From JBPEXY01 sp052031065 (GTDB lineage: Bacteria > Pseudomonadota > Gammaproteobacteria > Immundisolibacterales > Immundisolibacteraceae), in contig JBPEXY010000208.1 of the NCBI GenBank assembly GCA_052031065.1, forward strand, positions 1 to 22,720: a DNA stretch of 22,720 nucleotides. Direction: 5' to 3'. The stretch's first letter is position 1, and each line of letters begins with the position of its first letter. Shown in pieces: positions 16,115-22,720 of the stretch. The translations under genes and the position numbers were made by a program. The notes beneath the pieces were generated by a model. The model was not told where the DNA came from and made no database searches. It worked only from the letters and a program-made list of their open reading frames with translations.

Positions 16115-16140
16115 AAAAACCCGCTTTTGGCGGGTTTTTT
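16115..16140. terminator. Bidirectional rho-independent terminator
   Basis: ACCCGC and GCGGGT form a stem around TTTTG, flanked by an A-run on the left and six T residues on the right, so it can act in both directions. It lies between the convergent YhdH-type reductase gene and the glycine-rich protein gene. Confidence 0.9.
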
Positions 16141-16188
16141 GTTTGATCTGGGGGCCCTTTGTTGTAAATCTTTCAACGAAACAGCGGC

Positions 16189-17010
16189 TTAGGGCGCTAC
16201 AGGCAGGGCGATGATTCGAAAACGTCCATCTTCTCCCTGTAGACCGTCTATTCCTGGTTGACCGTCGGCACCTCGCTTGCCGGGTTCTCGGGTTACCGTG
16301 ATATTGGTAGTCCGTTTTTCGAACCGTCCTTTACCACCCGAACCCCCGAGGCCGGCTTTTCCACCTTCGCCGCCAGCGCCCCCATCGGTCTGGATAATGA
16401 GTCCCTCGCCATAATTGGTAATCGGGACAGAGGCCTGGTCGTTTTCCAGCCAGTAGCGAAAAGTTACATCGCCGCCACTGCCGCCGTCACCGCCACTGCC
16501 GCCAGCTCCGCCATTCCCACCTTGAGCGCCATGGCATCCTTTGGCGCGGCCACCGGGAGCACCATTGCCGCCATTTCCACCGACGCCACCGTCGCCTCCC
16601 CGTGCATTGATTTGCAGGTGATCCAGCTGTTTGATGCCCAGGGTAATTTGCATGGCAGTGCCGGCACTACCGTTTTCGCCTTCTCCGCCAGCTACTCCAT
16701 CCACACCCTGTTCACAGGGCCGGGTGTCGTGAGTATCGATTGGCGCATTAGCCCCGGACTGACCCGCCAAGCCACTAGAGCGTATATAGGATTTCCCGAT
16801 CAGCACTGCCTGTTGTGCTTGCAGGGACCATGTCTGGCTCGCAGATGGTGCAACCAGGGTTGCACCATCTTCCATAATCAACCGGTTGAGACTGAGATCA
16901 CCCTCAGCGGTGAGCGTTTTACCAGCGGCTATGGTCAGGTCTGTGGCATGAATAGTGAGCGGAAAGGCATGAACGAGCGCGATGAGGGAAAAAGTTACAA
17001 GTTTGTACAA
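16189..17010 (-). CDS. Secreted glycine-rich, collagen-like protein
   Basis: This 273-residue protein of unknown function has a signal peptide (about 1-22, LIALVHAFPLTIHA followed by TDLTIAAG). A short beta-rich segment about the length of a pectate-lyase-type repeat (24-75) comes next. Two low-complexity Gly-rich blocks follow (137-181 and 209-228, GGxGGxG) and a third near the end (243-262, with collagen-like GADGQPGIDG). Two cysteines (99 and 159) could form one disulfide. The start is TTG, with AAGGA about nine bases upstream; an ATG does not fit the signal peptide. No PEP-CTERM, sortase or anchor motif is seen. It may be an outer-surface or matrix protein. It is out of place among catabolic genes and could be unrelated to them. 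Confidence 0.65.
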   Translation of the reverse strand: MYKLVTFSLIALVHAFPLTIHATDLTIAAGKTLTAEGDLSLNRLIMEDGATLVAPSASQTWSLQAQQAVLIGKSYIRSSGLAGQSGANAPIDTHDTRPCEQGVDGVAGGEGENGSAGTAMQITLGIKQLDHLQINARGGDGGVGGNGGNGAPGGRAKGCHGAQGGNGGAGGSGGDGGSGGDVTFRYWLENDQASVPITNYGEGLIIQTDGGAGGEGGKAGLGGSGGKGRFEKRTTNITVTREPGKRGADGQPGIDGLQGEDGRFRIIALPVAP

Positions 17011-17120
17011 AGGTCAAGGTCCTTAACAGGTCATTTGATTACGCGAATCCGGTTGCGAATGGATTCGGACGCTGAAATACGAGGTAGTCGTAGACTAAGA
17101 ATCAGTTTCGGCTTCAGAGT

Positions 17121-18089
17121 CTATTTTAAAAATCGCCGTAGCGCTTCACCGGCTTCCTTGCGGGCAGTTGTGCCCGTTGTGACAATCCCGGCCATGGAGA
17201 CAAAGCCGTGGATCATCCCTGCGGACTGCTTGAACTCCACATGATTTCCTGCCTCTTTTAGCGCGGTTGCATAGGCCGCACCTTCATCACGCAACACATC
17301 AGCTTCTGCGGTGATGACCACAGCGGGGGGTAAACCGGCCAGGTCTGTCGCATAAAGGGGGGAAACGTGAGGATCTTTCGGGTCCTGTCCCTCCGGTAGA
17401 TAGAGTTCCCTGAACCACGCCATTGCTGCTCGAGTGAGACCGAAGCCGTCGGCGAACTGTTGATGCGAAGGTCGATTCAGGTCGTTGATATCGGTAACCG
17501 GATAAAACAGCAATTGCAGCGCGAGTTCTGGTCCGCCCTGATTCCGTGCCATCAAGGCAGTGACAGCGGCCAGGTTGCCCCCGGCGCTGTCACCAGCCAC
17601 CGCAATCCGTTCGTAATCGCCACCGATGGAGGCTGCATTTTCAGCGACCCAGAGTAGCGCCGCCCAGGCATCGTCCACGGCTGCTGGGTATTTGTGCTCA
17701 GGTGCCAGACGATAGTCGACTGAAACTACCAGGCACTCAGCTTCTGCAGCGAGTGATCGGCACAGGTCATCATGGGTATCAAGGTCGCAAATGACCCAAC
17801 CACCGCCATGATAGAAGACCGTTATCGGTAGCAGTTCGCCGTTATTACTGACCGCAGTTTTCGGGTAATAGAGGCGTAGCGGAAGATCTCCGTCTTCCCC
17901 CGGGATTGCTATATTTTCAATCCGTTCCATCGGCTCCGGTGTGGCGGCCAGGAGAGCGCTTTGAGCTTTGAACGCCTCTCTCACCACCTCCGGTGGCAGT
18001 GTTTCCATCGGCGGCGGGTTTGCCGCTGCTTGCATCTGTAATAGTGCGGCAATTTGCGGATCAAGGGTCGTCGGGTCGTTATCGTTCAT
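17121..18089 (-). CDS. HSL-family alpha/beta hydrolase (esterase)
   Basis: This 322-residue hormone-sensitive-lipase (family IV) esterase has the oxyanion-hole HGGGW (94-98) and the nucleophile Ser168 in GDSAGG. The acid Asp264 (EADVLRDEG) and His294 (MIHGF) complete the triad. These enzymes hydrolyse short- to medium-chain esters and some lactones or carbamates. It is not of the carbon-carbon meta-cleavage hydrolase type. Its start lies 20 bases after the RHO3 beta stop, with CGGAG upstream, so it belongs to the RHO3 operon. It may release an ester-linked substrate before oxygenation or hydrolyse a lactone product. It is cytoplasmic, with no signal peptide. Confidence 0.88.
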   Translation of the reverse strand: MNDNDPTTLDPQIAALLQMQAAANPPPMETLPPEVVREAFKAQSALLAATPEPMERIENIAIPGEDGDLPLRLYYPKTAVSNNGELLPITVFYHGGGWVICDLDTHDDLCRSLAAEAECLVVSVDYRLAPEHKYPAAVDDAWAALLWVAENAASIGGDYERIAVAGDSAGGNLAAVTALMARNQGGPELALQLLFYPVTDINDLNRPSHQQFADGFGLTRAAMAWFRELYLPEGQDPKDPHVSPLYATDLAGLPPAVVITAEADVLRDEGAAYATALKEAGNHVEFKQSAGMIHGFVSMAGIVTTGTTARKEAGEALRRFLK

Positions 18090-18109
18090 TGACAGTACTC
18101 CGTGACGAT

Positions 18110-18583
18110 TCAGACGATGAAGCTAAGATTATTGATGTAGTCGTCGTTGTCTATCAGCAAAACCTTTTTCTGTTTAATTTTAAAGGCGCCGTTTTCTCTA
18201 GACAGTGTATGCAGGTTTTTGCCAGCAAAGATGTTCTTGCGATGGTGACGAGACTCCGCCAGGAGGAAATTGGAACTTGCCAACAGCGACCCATCTTGCT
18301 GTTCATTGACCACCAGATTACTGATTACCCGTCTGAGCCTGGAGCGGGGGATCTGCGAGTGGGCGGAGGGGCTTTGCAGCCGAGCGAGTCGGTCCTCCAG
18401 AGCGGTACGGTTGTCATAGATGAGCGACACGTGACGGTTGGGGTCGATGTCGTCCTCGTTACAGGGTACCCAATAGAGGAGTTCGTCGCTCCAGAGCGCG
18501 AGCCACTCATCGAAGCGGTGCTCATCCATCAGATCCGCCTCAAGATAGATAAAACGGCAGACCTGCGCATAAATTGAATCCAT
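18110..18583 (-). CDS. Rieske oxygenase 3, beta subunit (RHO3 beta)
   Basis: This 157-residue ring-hydroxylating dioxygenase small subunit has the landmarks RFIYLEADLMDE, FDEWLALWSDELLYWVP, NRHVSLIYDNR, SQIPRSRLRRVISNLV and the terminal NNLSFIV. The ATG at 18581-18583 is chosen because GGGAG lies seven bases upstream and the family N-terminus fits; the frame is open to a GTG at 18610 that would overlap the alpha gene. It starts 11 bases after the alpha stop, so the two subunits are co-translated. It is homologous to RHO1 beta but carries a Cys and a more acidic loop (CNEDDIDP). Confidence 0.88.
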   Translation of the reverse strand: MDSIYAQVCRFIYLEADLMDEHRFDEWLALWSDELLYWVPCNEDDIDPNRHVSLIYDNRTALEDRLARLQSPSAHSQIPRSRLRRVISNLVVNEQQDGSLLASSNFLLAESRHHRKNIFAGKNLHTLSRENGAFKIKQKKVLLIDNDDYINNLSFIV

Positions 18584-18594
18584 CCTGTTCTCCC

Positions 18595-19887
18595 TTATGA
18601 TTGTCGGCACATCCGTTCAACCCAGGCCTGCAGCTGCCCCCGTTGGGTCACCTCATCGGAAACCAGACCAACCGTATCGCCGTTTTCGTCCGTGTATTGG
18701 CGGGTGAGGCCTCTGCCGAGATAGATCCATGGATGAACCGTTGAATGCAGGCCGATCTGGTTGCGCTCGAACAGTTCGGCATCATCGGGTGCTCCGGTGC
18801 CAGATGGACCGTAAAAAGACTCATGATGGCGCAGGCGGGTCGCGTTGATTTCCTCAGGTACACCTTTTAACAGGGTGGGAAACATTAACACTTCTGTTTC
18901 ACCCGCACTGATCGGGCGGATGATGCGAATCTGAATATTGATGAGCTGCATGTTGGGGTAGATGCCAACATGGGGGTCTCCTGCCCATATCAACTGTTCA
19001 CGGGCTTTTTCAGGGCCGTGAGCCTTTTCCATGCTGGCGACATATTCAGCACCGTAGGGTTTAGCCAGCAATCCTTGCAGGTAGTCGTCATAGTGGTCTT
19101 CCCGACCCGGATAGAAATCGAGCATCACATGGCCGTTGCCCATATCCCGGGTCAGGTTGCCCGATTCGTCGGCAAAAGGGTCGCCACGGTGAGTCGCCGC
19201 CAGGTTGTCGCCTGCCCTTTTCGACCACATGTCGAGGACCGATTTGTGGGTGAAATGGGGGTGGTAGCCATCCATGCCAACAAACTTCCAGTTGCCGTAA
19301 TACCTGGTGCGGTGGACGCCGGATAGCACCTCGATTTCGCCTTCTGGTGAAGCATCCAGAAACGGGTCGATATAGCGTCGGGCGTTGCCGAGAAAACCAT
19401 TTAGATCGATACCGGGATCGGCGAGGCTGACAAAATGGAATCCCCGATAATCAGCTGACCAGGGAGCTTCCGCCAGTGCAAATTCATTTTTGTTAAAGGA
19501 ACTGTCGTAACCGTTCTCCTTGGGCACATCAAGAAGCTGGCCCGCCGTGCTGAAGACCCAGCCGTGGTACCAGCAACGAAAGAACTTTTCGTTACCGCCT
19601 TCGGCTTCACAGACTGCCATGCCGCGGTGGCTACAGCGGTTCATCAACGCTCGTACCTTGCCGTCTTCGCCGCGCACCATAATCACTGACTGACGACCAA
19701 CCTGGCGAACCTGGTAATCGCCGGTGTTGGGAATCTCACTATGGTGACCCAGATAAACCCAGGAGCTGTGAAATATACGCTCCATCTCCAGTTCAAAAAT
19801 TTCATCACTGGTATAGATGGCGCTATGCGCGCGATCTCTGCTGACCAGATCTTTGACATCAAACAGGGGTGTGGTGACTGGGTCCAT
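18595..19887 (-). CDS. Rieske oxygenase 3, alpha subunit with shortened iron loop (RHO3 alpha)
   Basis: This 430-residue catalytic subunit has Rieske ligands Cys85, His87 (CSHRG), Cys105 and His108 (CWYHGW). The iron site is NWKFVGMDGYHPHFTH with Asp206, His209 and His214, and Asp368 or Asp369 as third ligand. Between NWK and the first His there are seven residues, whereas RHO1, RHO2 and benzoate dioxygenase have ten. The segment corresponding to the conserved AEN/PEN is missing. The reading frame is intact around this point, so it is not a frameshift. GAGGAG precedes the ATG. Overall it is paralogous to RHO1 alpha, matching it along the whole length. It should dihydroxylate a ring or cyclic carboxylate, with electrons from a reductase encoded elsewhere. 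Confidence 0.88.
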   Translation of the reverse strand: MDPVTTPLFDVKDLVSRDRAHSAIYTSDEIFELEMERIFHSSWVYLGHHSEIPNTGDYQVRQVGRQSVIMVRGEDGKVRALMNRCSHRGMAVCEAEGGNEKFFRCWYHGWVFSTAGQLLDVPKENGYDSSFNKNEFALAEAPWSADYRGFHFVSLADPGIDLNGFLGNARRYIDPFLDASPEGEIEVLSGVHRTRYYGNWKFVGMDGYHPHFTHKSVLDMWSKRAGDNLAATHRGDPFADESGNLTRDMGNGHVMLDFYPGREDHYDDYLQGLLAKPYGAEYVASMEKAHGPEKAREQLIWAGDPHVGIYPNMQLINIQIRIIRPISAGETEVLMFPTLLKGVPEEINATRLRHHESFYGPSGTGAPDDAELFERNQIGLHSTVHPWIYLGRGLTRQYTDENGDTVGLVSDEVTQRGQLQAWVERMCRQS

Positions 19888-20160
19888 TCTCTCCTCTCCC
19901 GTAACGGCTTACTGTTGGTGGGGCGTGGCCCCACAGTTAAAGAGCGTTCGATTTAATCTCCTGTACAACCATTATGCACGGAGAAATATCCCGTGACCGG
20001 TCTATGGTGGCTGTGCGAATATTCTACGAGGATCGTTTAAAGACACAGTGGGAGAAAGCCTTGGGTAGTCTGAGCGGCGTTGCCCCGTTGCAAGAGAGAA
20101 CGGCAGGGAGCGGCGAAAGCTCATACCGTCGCTAAATGACTTAAAAAAGGAGGAGTTATC
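19888..20160. other. Divergent intergenic region, RHO3 operon / di-iron gene
   Basis: These 273 bases must hold promoters for both directions. A GTGGGGC/GCCCCAC hairpin (918-934 of 19-kb numbering, i.e. 19918-19934) lies in the RHO3 leader about 30 bases from its ribosome binding site. An 8-base palindrome GACCGGTC is at 19995-20002. No clear sigma70 promoter or gene is visible, and there is no copy of the palindromes found at 6550-6597. Confidence 0.5.
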
Positions 20161-21000
20161 GTGAGCAGTGAATGGACCGCCGATCGAATTGTGGAGCAGA
20201 CCATCAGAATCATGTCGCAGGGCGTTACCGCCATGCAACGTCTGACCGATGCCTATTTTGCCAAGCGTACCCAGGAGGCTGATGTCAACTGGGTGACCAT
20301 CCAGATGGCGCGCGAGTATGGTGCGATGAGTTTTTATGGAGACCTGGCGCGACTGGCGATTCGTGGGGGTATCAGTGGTCGCGATGCGGATGAATTCACC
20401 CACATCATCAAGGAAGAGGTCGACCACTACCGCTCTTATCAGATATTGCTCGACCTCACCATTGGCAAGGACACGCCGATACCTGATGACGACTGTTTCC
20501 ATTACCTGAACATTCGTTTTACCCCCGACGGTGTCGCCTTTTTTCCCGGTTCTGAGGAGGTGGTGGCGCGTAAGTGGCCGGAACACCACCGGTTTATCAG
20601 TCTGTGGATGGACAATTACAACAACCTGCCTTCCTGGAGCTCGAAATTATTAATGACCCAGGGCGAGGGTGGCTCCTGTGGCTGGCACTGGTGTCTTGCC
20701 AACGCGCCACAGACCGATGATTTTCTCAAGGGCACTGCGAAACTGGAAAAAGTCGTGGTTGAGGACGAGCTGCAACACGGTCCAGATGAAATACGTCGCC
20801 TCGCGGAAGCTTATGATCCGGCCAATGCGATCCCTATGGAAGCGATGTTTGAGATTGCCCGCGAGATGCGCTATCTCGACATACGTGAGCGCAACGAACA
20901 GTTTCTTTACCCCCTGAGCGAAGCCGAGCTGGAGGAGATTCGGGGATTGATTTATTCCGACACCCTTGAGCCAGCCACCATCTATGATGCGGTTGCCTGA
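20161..21000 (+). CDS. Ferritin-like di-iron protein, putative oxygenase
   Basis: This 279-residue, mostly helical soluble protein starts at GTG with a very strong AAGGAGGAG site. The order of candidate ligands is that of a ferritin-like four-helix di-iron site: Glu52 (REYG), Glu86-x-x-His89 (EEVDHY), Glu169 (GEGG) and Glu203-x-x-His206 (EDELQH). An unusual GGSCGWHW segment (170-177) lies next to the third ligand. Ferritin-like di-iron oxygenases include PaaA-type epoxidases, AurF-type N-oxygenases and aldehyde-deformylating enzymes. I cannot assign it to any of these and see no partner subunits. It stands 74 bases upstream of a flavin monooxygenase gene on the same strand. The inferred role is an oxygenase or peroxidase acting on a pathway intermediate; an iron-storage role is unlikely at this length. 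Confidence 0.7.
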   Translation: MSSEWTADRIVEQTIRIMSQGVTAMQRLTDAYFAKRTQEADVNWVTIQMAREYGAMSFYGDLARLAIRGGISGRDADEFTHIIKEEVDHYRSYQILLDLTIGKDTPIPDDDCFHYLNIRFTPDGVAFFPGSEEVVARKWPEHHRFISLWMDNYNNLPSWSSKLLMTQGEGGSCGWHWCLANAPQTDDFLKGTAKLEKVVVEDELQHGPDEIRRLAEAYDPANAIPMEAMFEIAREMRYLDIRERNEQFLYPLSEAELEEIRGLIYSDTLEPATIYDAVA

Positions 21001-21074
21001 GGTTCTGGATCGCCGCATTTTTAGCTTCTAGTCAACGCTCAGCGTTAAACCGATACCAACAGAGGACACAGGGT

Positions 21075-22247
21075 GTGGAAATGACACACGAGGAGATGGT
21101 TAGGCGGGCAGATGAGATTGGTCAGGCCTCTGTTCCATTGATTCCTGAAGCGGAACGGGCTGGCGGTTTTGGAGCAGAACTGCGCGATGCAGTTCATGCT
21201 GCTGAAATTCACAAACTGTTACGTCCGAAGCGCTATGGTGGCTTCGGTATGGGGCCACGAACCTTTTCCGAGGTGGTGCGTACGGTTGCCCGGTACAACG
21301 CTTCCGCCGCCTGGTTGACCTACTTCACCGCCCTGCACGAGCAGTGGGTTGCCTATCTGCCACCGGAAGGACGGCAGGAGATTTATGATTCAGATGGATT
21401 TACCGCGGATATCTTTTTCCCTATCGGCAAGGTCGAGTATGTCGACGGCGGGGTCAATCTGTCCGGTGAGTGGAAGTTTGGCAGCGGCGTTGCCTGGGAT
21501 GACTGGATCGGCCTCGGCGCCTTTGTCGAAGTGCCGGGGTATGAAGGCGCTCAGCCCTGTCTGGTGACCGTCAAAACCTCTGAAATTGAAATTCTCAATG
21601 ACTGGAATCCCTTTGGACTGCGCGGTACCGGTAGCCATAGTGTTAAAGTCGATTCGGTGTTTTCGCCCTGGCGTAGAATTCTGCCACTGGCCCATATCAA
21701 GGCCACCGGGCAGCCGGTGGGCGGTGAGTATGACGTTGACGAGCCGATCTATCGTGCTCCTTTTATGCCTTTTTTCTGTCTTGGTTTTGGTGCCATCTCG
21801 GTGGGAACTGCAGAGCGAGTCGTCAAGGATCTGAAACAGCGGATTCATTCCCGTGAACGGGTGCTTTACGGCATGAAGGAATGGGAATCACCGATTGCGC
21901 AACGCAACCTCGCCGATGTAATGGTGAAGCTCGATAACGCCGTAGCGCTCCATGAGCGCTACATAGAGCAGGTTGAAGCCTGGGTGGTGGCTGGCACGGT
22001 TACCGTGCCGGATAACGACAGTAACCGCATGAACGCCTGGCGCTCGTCGATTGGTAAAACGACCTCTGATATCTGTTTTCGCGCGCTCGAACTGTTGGGG
22101 GGTATGGCGGCCAATTCGGGTGATCCGCTGGAGATTGCCGCGCGGGATCTGTTCATGATCGCCATCCATCTCGGCCAGATCTATGAGGACAACATGATAG
22201 CCTACGGCCGTACAGAATATGGCCTGTCAGGTCATCCGTTGTTGTAG
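21075..22247 (+). CDS. Acyl-CoA-dehydrogenase-fold (group D) flavin monooxygenase
   Basis: This 390-residue protein is of the acyl-CoA dehydrogenase fold but resembles two-component monooxygenases such as HsaA, HpaB-like and DszC, rather than true dehydrogenases. Landmarks are GEWKFGSGV (131-139), NPFGLRGTGSHSV (178-190), the helical C-terminal domain with ELLGGMAAN (339-347), and the terminal DLFMIAIHLGQ-NMIAYGR. In that terminal segment His365 takes the place typical of HsaA-type hydroxylases. Such enzymes use reduced FMN or FAD from a separate flavin reductase, which is not in the window. GTG at 21075 has GAGG nine bases upstream; ATG at 21081 is the alternative. The likely reaction is ortho-hydroxylation of a phenol, or heteroatom oxidation. 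A genuine dehydrogenase is less likely. Confidence 0.8.
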   Translation: MEMTHEEMVRRADEIGQASVPLIPEAERAGGFGAELRDAVHAAEIHKLLRPKRYGGFGMGPRTFSEVVRTVARYNASAAWLTYFTALHEQWVAYLPPEGRQEIYDSDGFTADIFFPIGKVEYVDGGVNLSGEWKFGSGVAWDDWIGLGAFVEVPGYEGAQPCLVTVKTSEIEILNDWNPFGLRGTGSHSVKVDSVFSPWRRILPLAHIKATGQPVGGEYDVDEPIYRAPFMPFFCLGFGAISVGTAERVVKDLKQRIHSRERVLYGMKEWESPIAQRNLADVMVKLDNAVALHERYIEQVEAWVVAGTVTVPDNDSNRMNAWRSSIGKTTSDICFRALELLGGMAANSGDPLEIAARDLFMIAIHLGQIYEDNMIAYGRTEYGLSGHPLL

Positions 22248-22265
22248 CTGTGGGAAGGTCGAGAA

Positions 22266-22301
22266 CAATCCTGCCCCTAGCATGAAGCAGGGGCAGGATT
22301 G
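22266..22301. terminator. Hairpin between convergent genes
   Basis: CAATCCTGCCCCT and AGGGGCAGGATTG form a perfect 13-bp stem around a 10-base loop, between the flavin monooxygenase stop at 22247 and the convergent gene ending at 22309. There is no strong U-run on either strand, so it may be an imperfect terminator or an mRNA 3' stabiliser. Confidence 0.6.
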
Positions 22302-22308
22302 CAAACGA

Positions 22309-22720
22309 TCACTGTACCAGCAGAACCTGCTTAACCGAGCCGTCAACTGCAGCGGCGTCAATGTAGCCGACCGCCGAGGGGGTACTGGCTACCTTGGCTT
22401 TGACCGCATCATCCCCATTGACTTCTTCTGGTGGGGTGCCTTTGCCGGTGAATATCTGTTTTGACCAGTAGGCTTTGGCCTGAGATTCGCTTTTACCGAC
22501 AACTTTTTTATAGAACACCGCCCTTGAAGATTCACCAGCTGCCTGGTCGATGACTTCTGCCGTACTGCCATCCGGGTAGTTTCCGGTTTTGCCTAGATAG
22601 AGTCGTTTGGCTTCGTCAATACTGATCTCACTGACTGAATTGGCAGGGTTGACAATCAGCGCCACATCCGCTGTGGCCGCTATTGGGCTGAGGGTTAGCA
22701 GTGTTGCCAACAGGGCTCGC
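22309..22720 (-). CDS. PstS-like periplasmic binding protein, 5' end beyond window
   Basis: 136 residues are visible and the frame stays open to the window edge. The visible start, LLATLLTLSPIAATA-DVALIVNP, is the end of a signal peptide, so the true start lies just outside; a TTG at 22708-22710 is not the natural start. The mature part (ISIDEAKRLYLGKTGNYPDG, SRAVFYKKVVG, AYWSKQIFTGKG, AVGYIDA) is the small one-domain phosphate-ABC-transporter substrate-binding-like family common in marine gammaproteobacteria. It probably binds phosphate or another oxyanion in the periplasm. There is no transporter gene in view, and it appears to be outside the catabolic cluster. Confidence 0.85.
   Translation of the reverse strand, partial: RALLATLLTLSPIAATADVALIVNPANSVSEISIDEAKRLYLGKTGNYPDGSTAEVIDQAAGESSRAVFYKKVVGKSESQAKAYWSKQIFTGKGTPPEEVNGDDAVKAKVASTPSAVGYIDAAAVDGSVKQVLLVQ

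Noticed and set aside
16258..17244. Long plus-strand open frame, 328 codons, opposite the glycine-rich gene
   Set aside because: The Gly-rich codons make the opposite strand open by composition. The minus-strand product has a signal peptide, a domain-like N-terminus and a ribosome binding site; the plus-strand one has none of these.
17121..18089. Meta-cleavage (C-C bond) hydrolase partner for the extradiol dioxygenase
   Set aside because: The HGGGW and GDSAGG motifs are of HSL-type esterases, not of the BphD/TodF group.
21034..21046. AACGCT-C-AGCGTT palindrome between the di-iron and flavin genes
   Set aside because: It is too short to distinguish from chance, with no U-run and no copy elsewhere.

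Overview
The window reads as a catabolic gene cluster set into the chromosome of a gammaproteobacterium, probably a marine or hydrocarbon-associated one. That placement rests on the left-hand genes: an IspZ/YciB septation protein, a YciO-type Sua5/YrdC protein and a PrsT-like TPR lipoprotein of PEP-CTERM/exosortase bacteria. No rRNA, tRNA, CRISPR array, insertion sequence or transposase was seen.

Left flank (1-5036), general chromosomal genes: a partial FHA-domain protein (-), yciB (-) divergent from yciO (+), and a 924-residue TPR lipoprotein (-).

Catabolic region (about 5237-22301). First come two minus-strand genes, an AlkB/XylM-like membrane di-iron hydroxylase and a two-domain extradiol ring-cleavage dioxygenase. 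Two perfect inverted repeats lie between them. Then a long plus-strand series: Rieske oxygenase 1 alpha and beta, a thiolase-fold protein without the thiolase Cys and His, its DUF35 partner, an acyl-CoA ligase, Rieske oxygenase 2 (alpha only) with an overlapping 107-residue unknown protein, and a YhdH-type enoyl reductase. Convergent to this are a secreted glycine-rich protein and a minus-strand operon of Rieske oxygenase 3 alpha, beta and an HSL-type esterase. Divergent from that operon are a ferritin-like di-iron protein and an acyl-CoA-dehydrogenase-fold (group D) flavin monooxygenase. A partial PstS-like periplasmic binding protein closes the window.

Seven oxygen-activating or oxygenase-like enzymes of five structural families therefore lie within 17 kb. 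With a CoA ligase, an enoyl reductase and an aldolase/thiolase-like pair, they suggest breakdown of a hydrophobic aromatic or alicyclic compound. The likely order is membrane hydroxylation, ring dihydroxylation, extradiol cleavage and CoA-dependent chain shortening. The substrate cannot be read from the sequence. No ferredoxin, ferredoxin reductase, flavin reductase, dihydrodiol dehydrogenase or dedicated regulator gene is present, so electron supply and control must come from elsewhere.

The most novel items are: the ferritin-like protein next to the flavin monooxygenase; the repurposed thiolase; the small protein coupled to Rieske oxygenase 2; a three-residue-shortened iron-site loop in Rieske oxygenase 3; and the paired palindromes upstream of the alkB-like gene.
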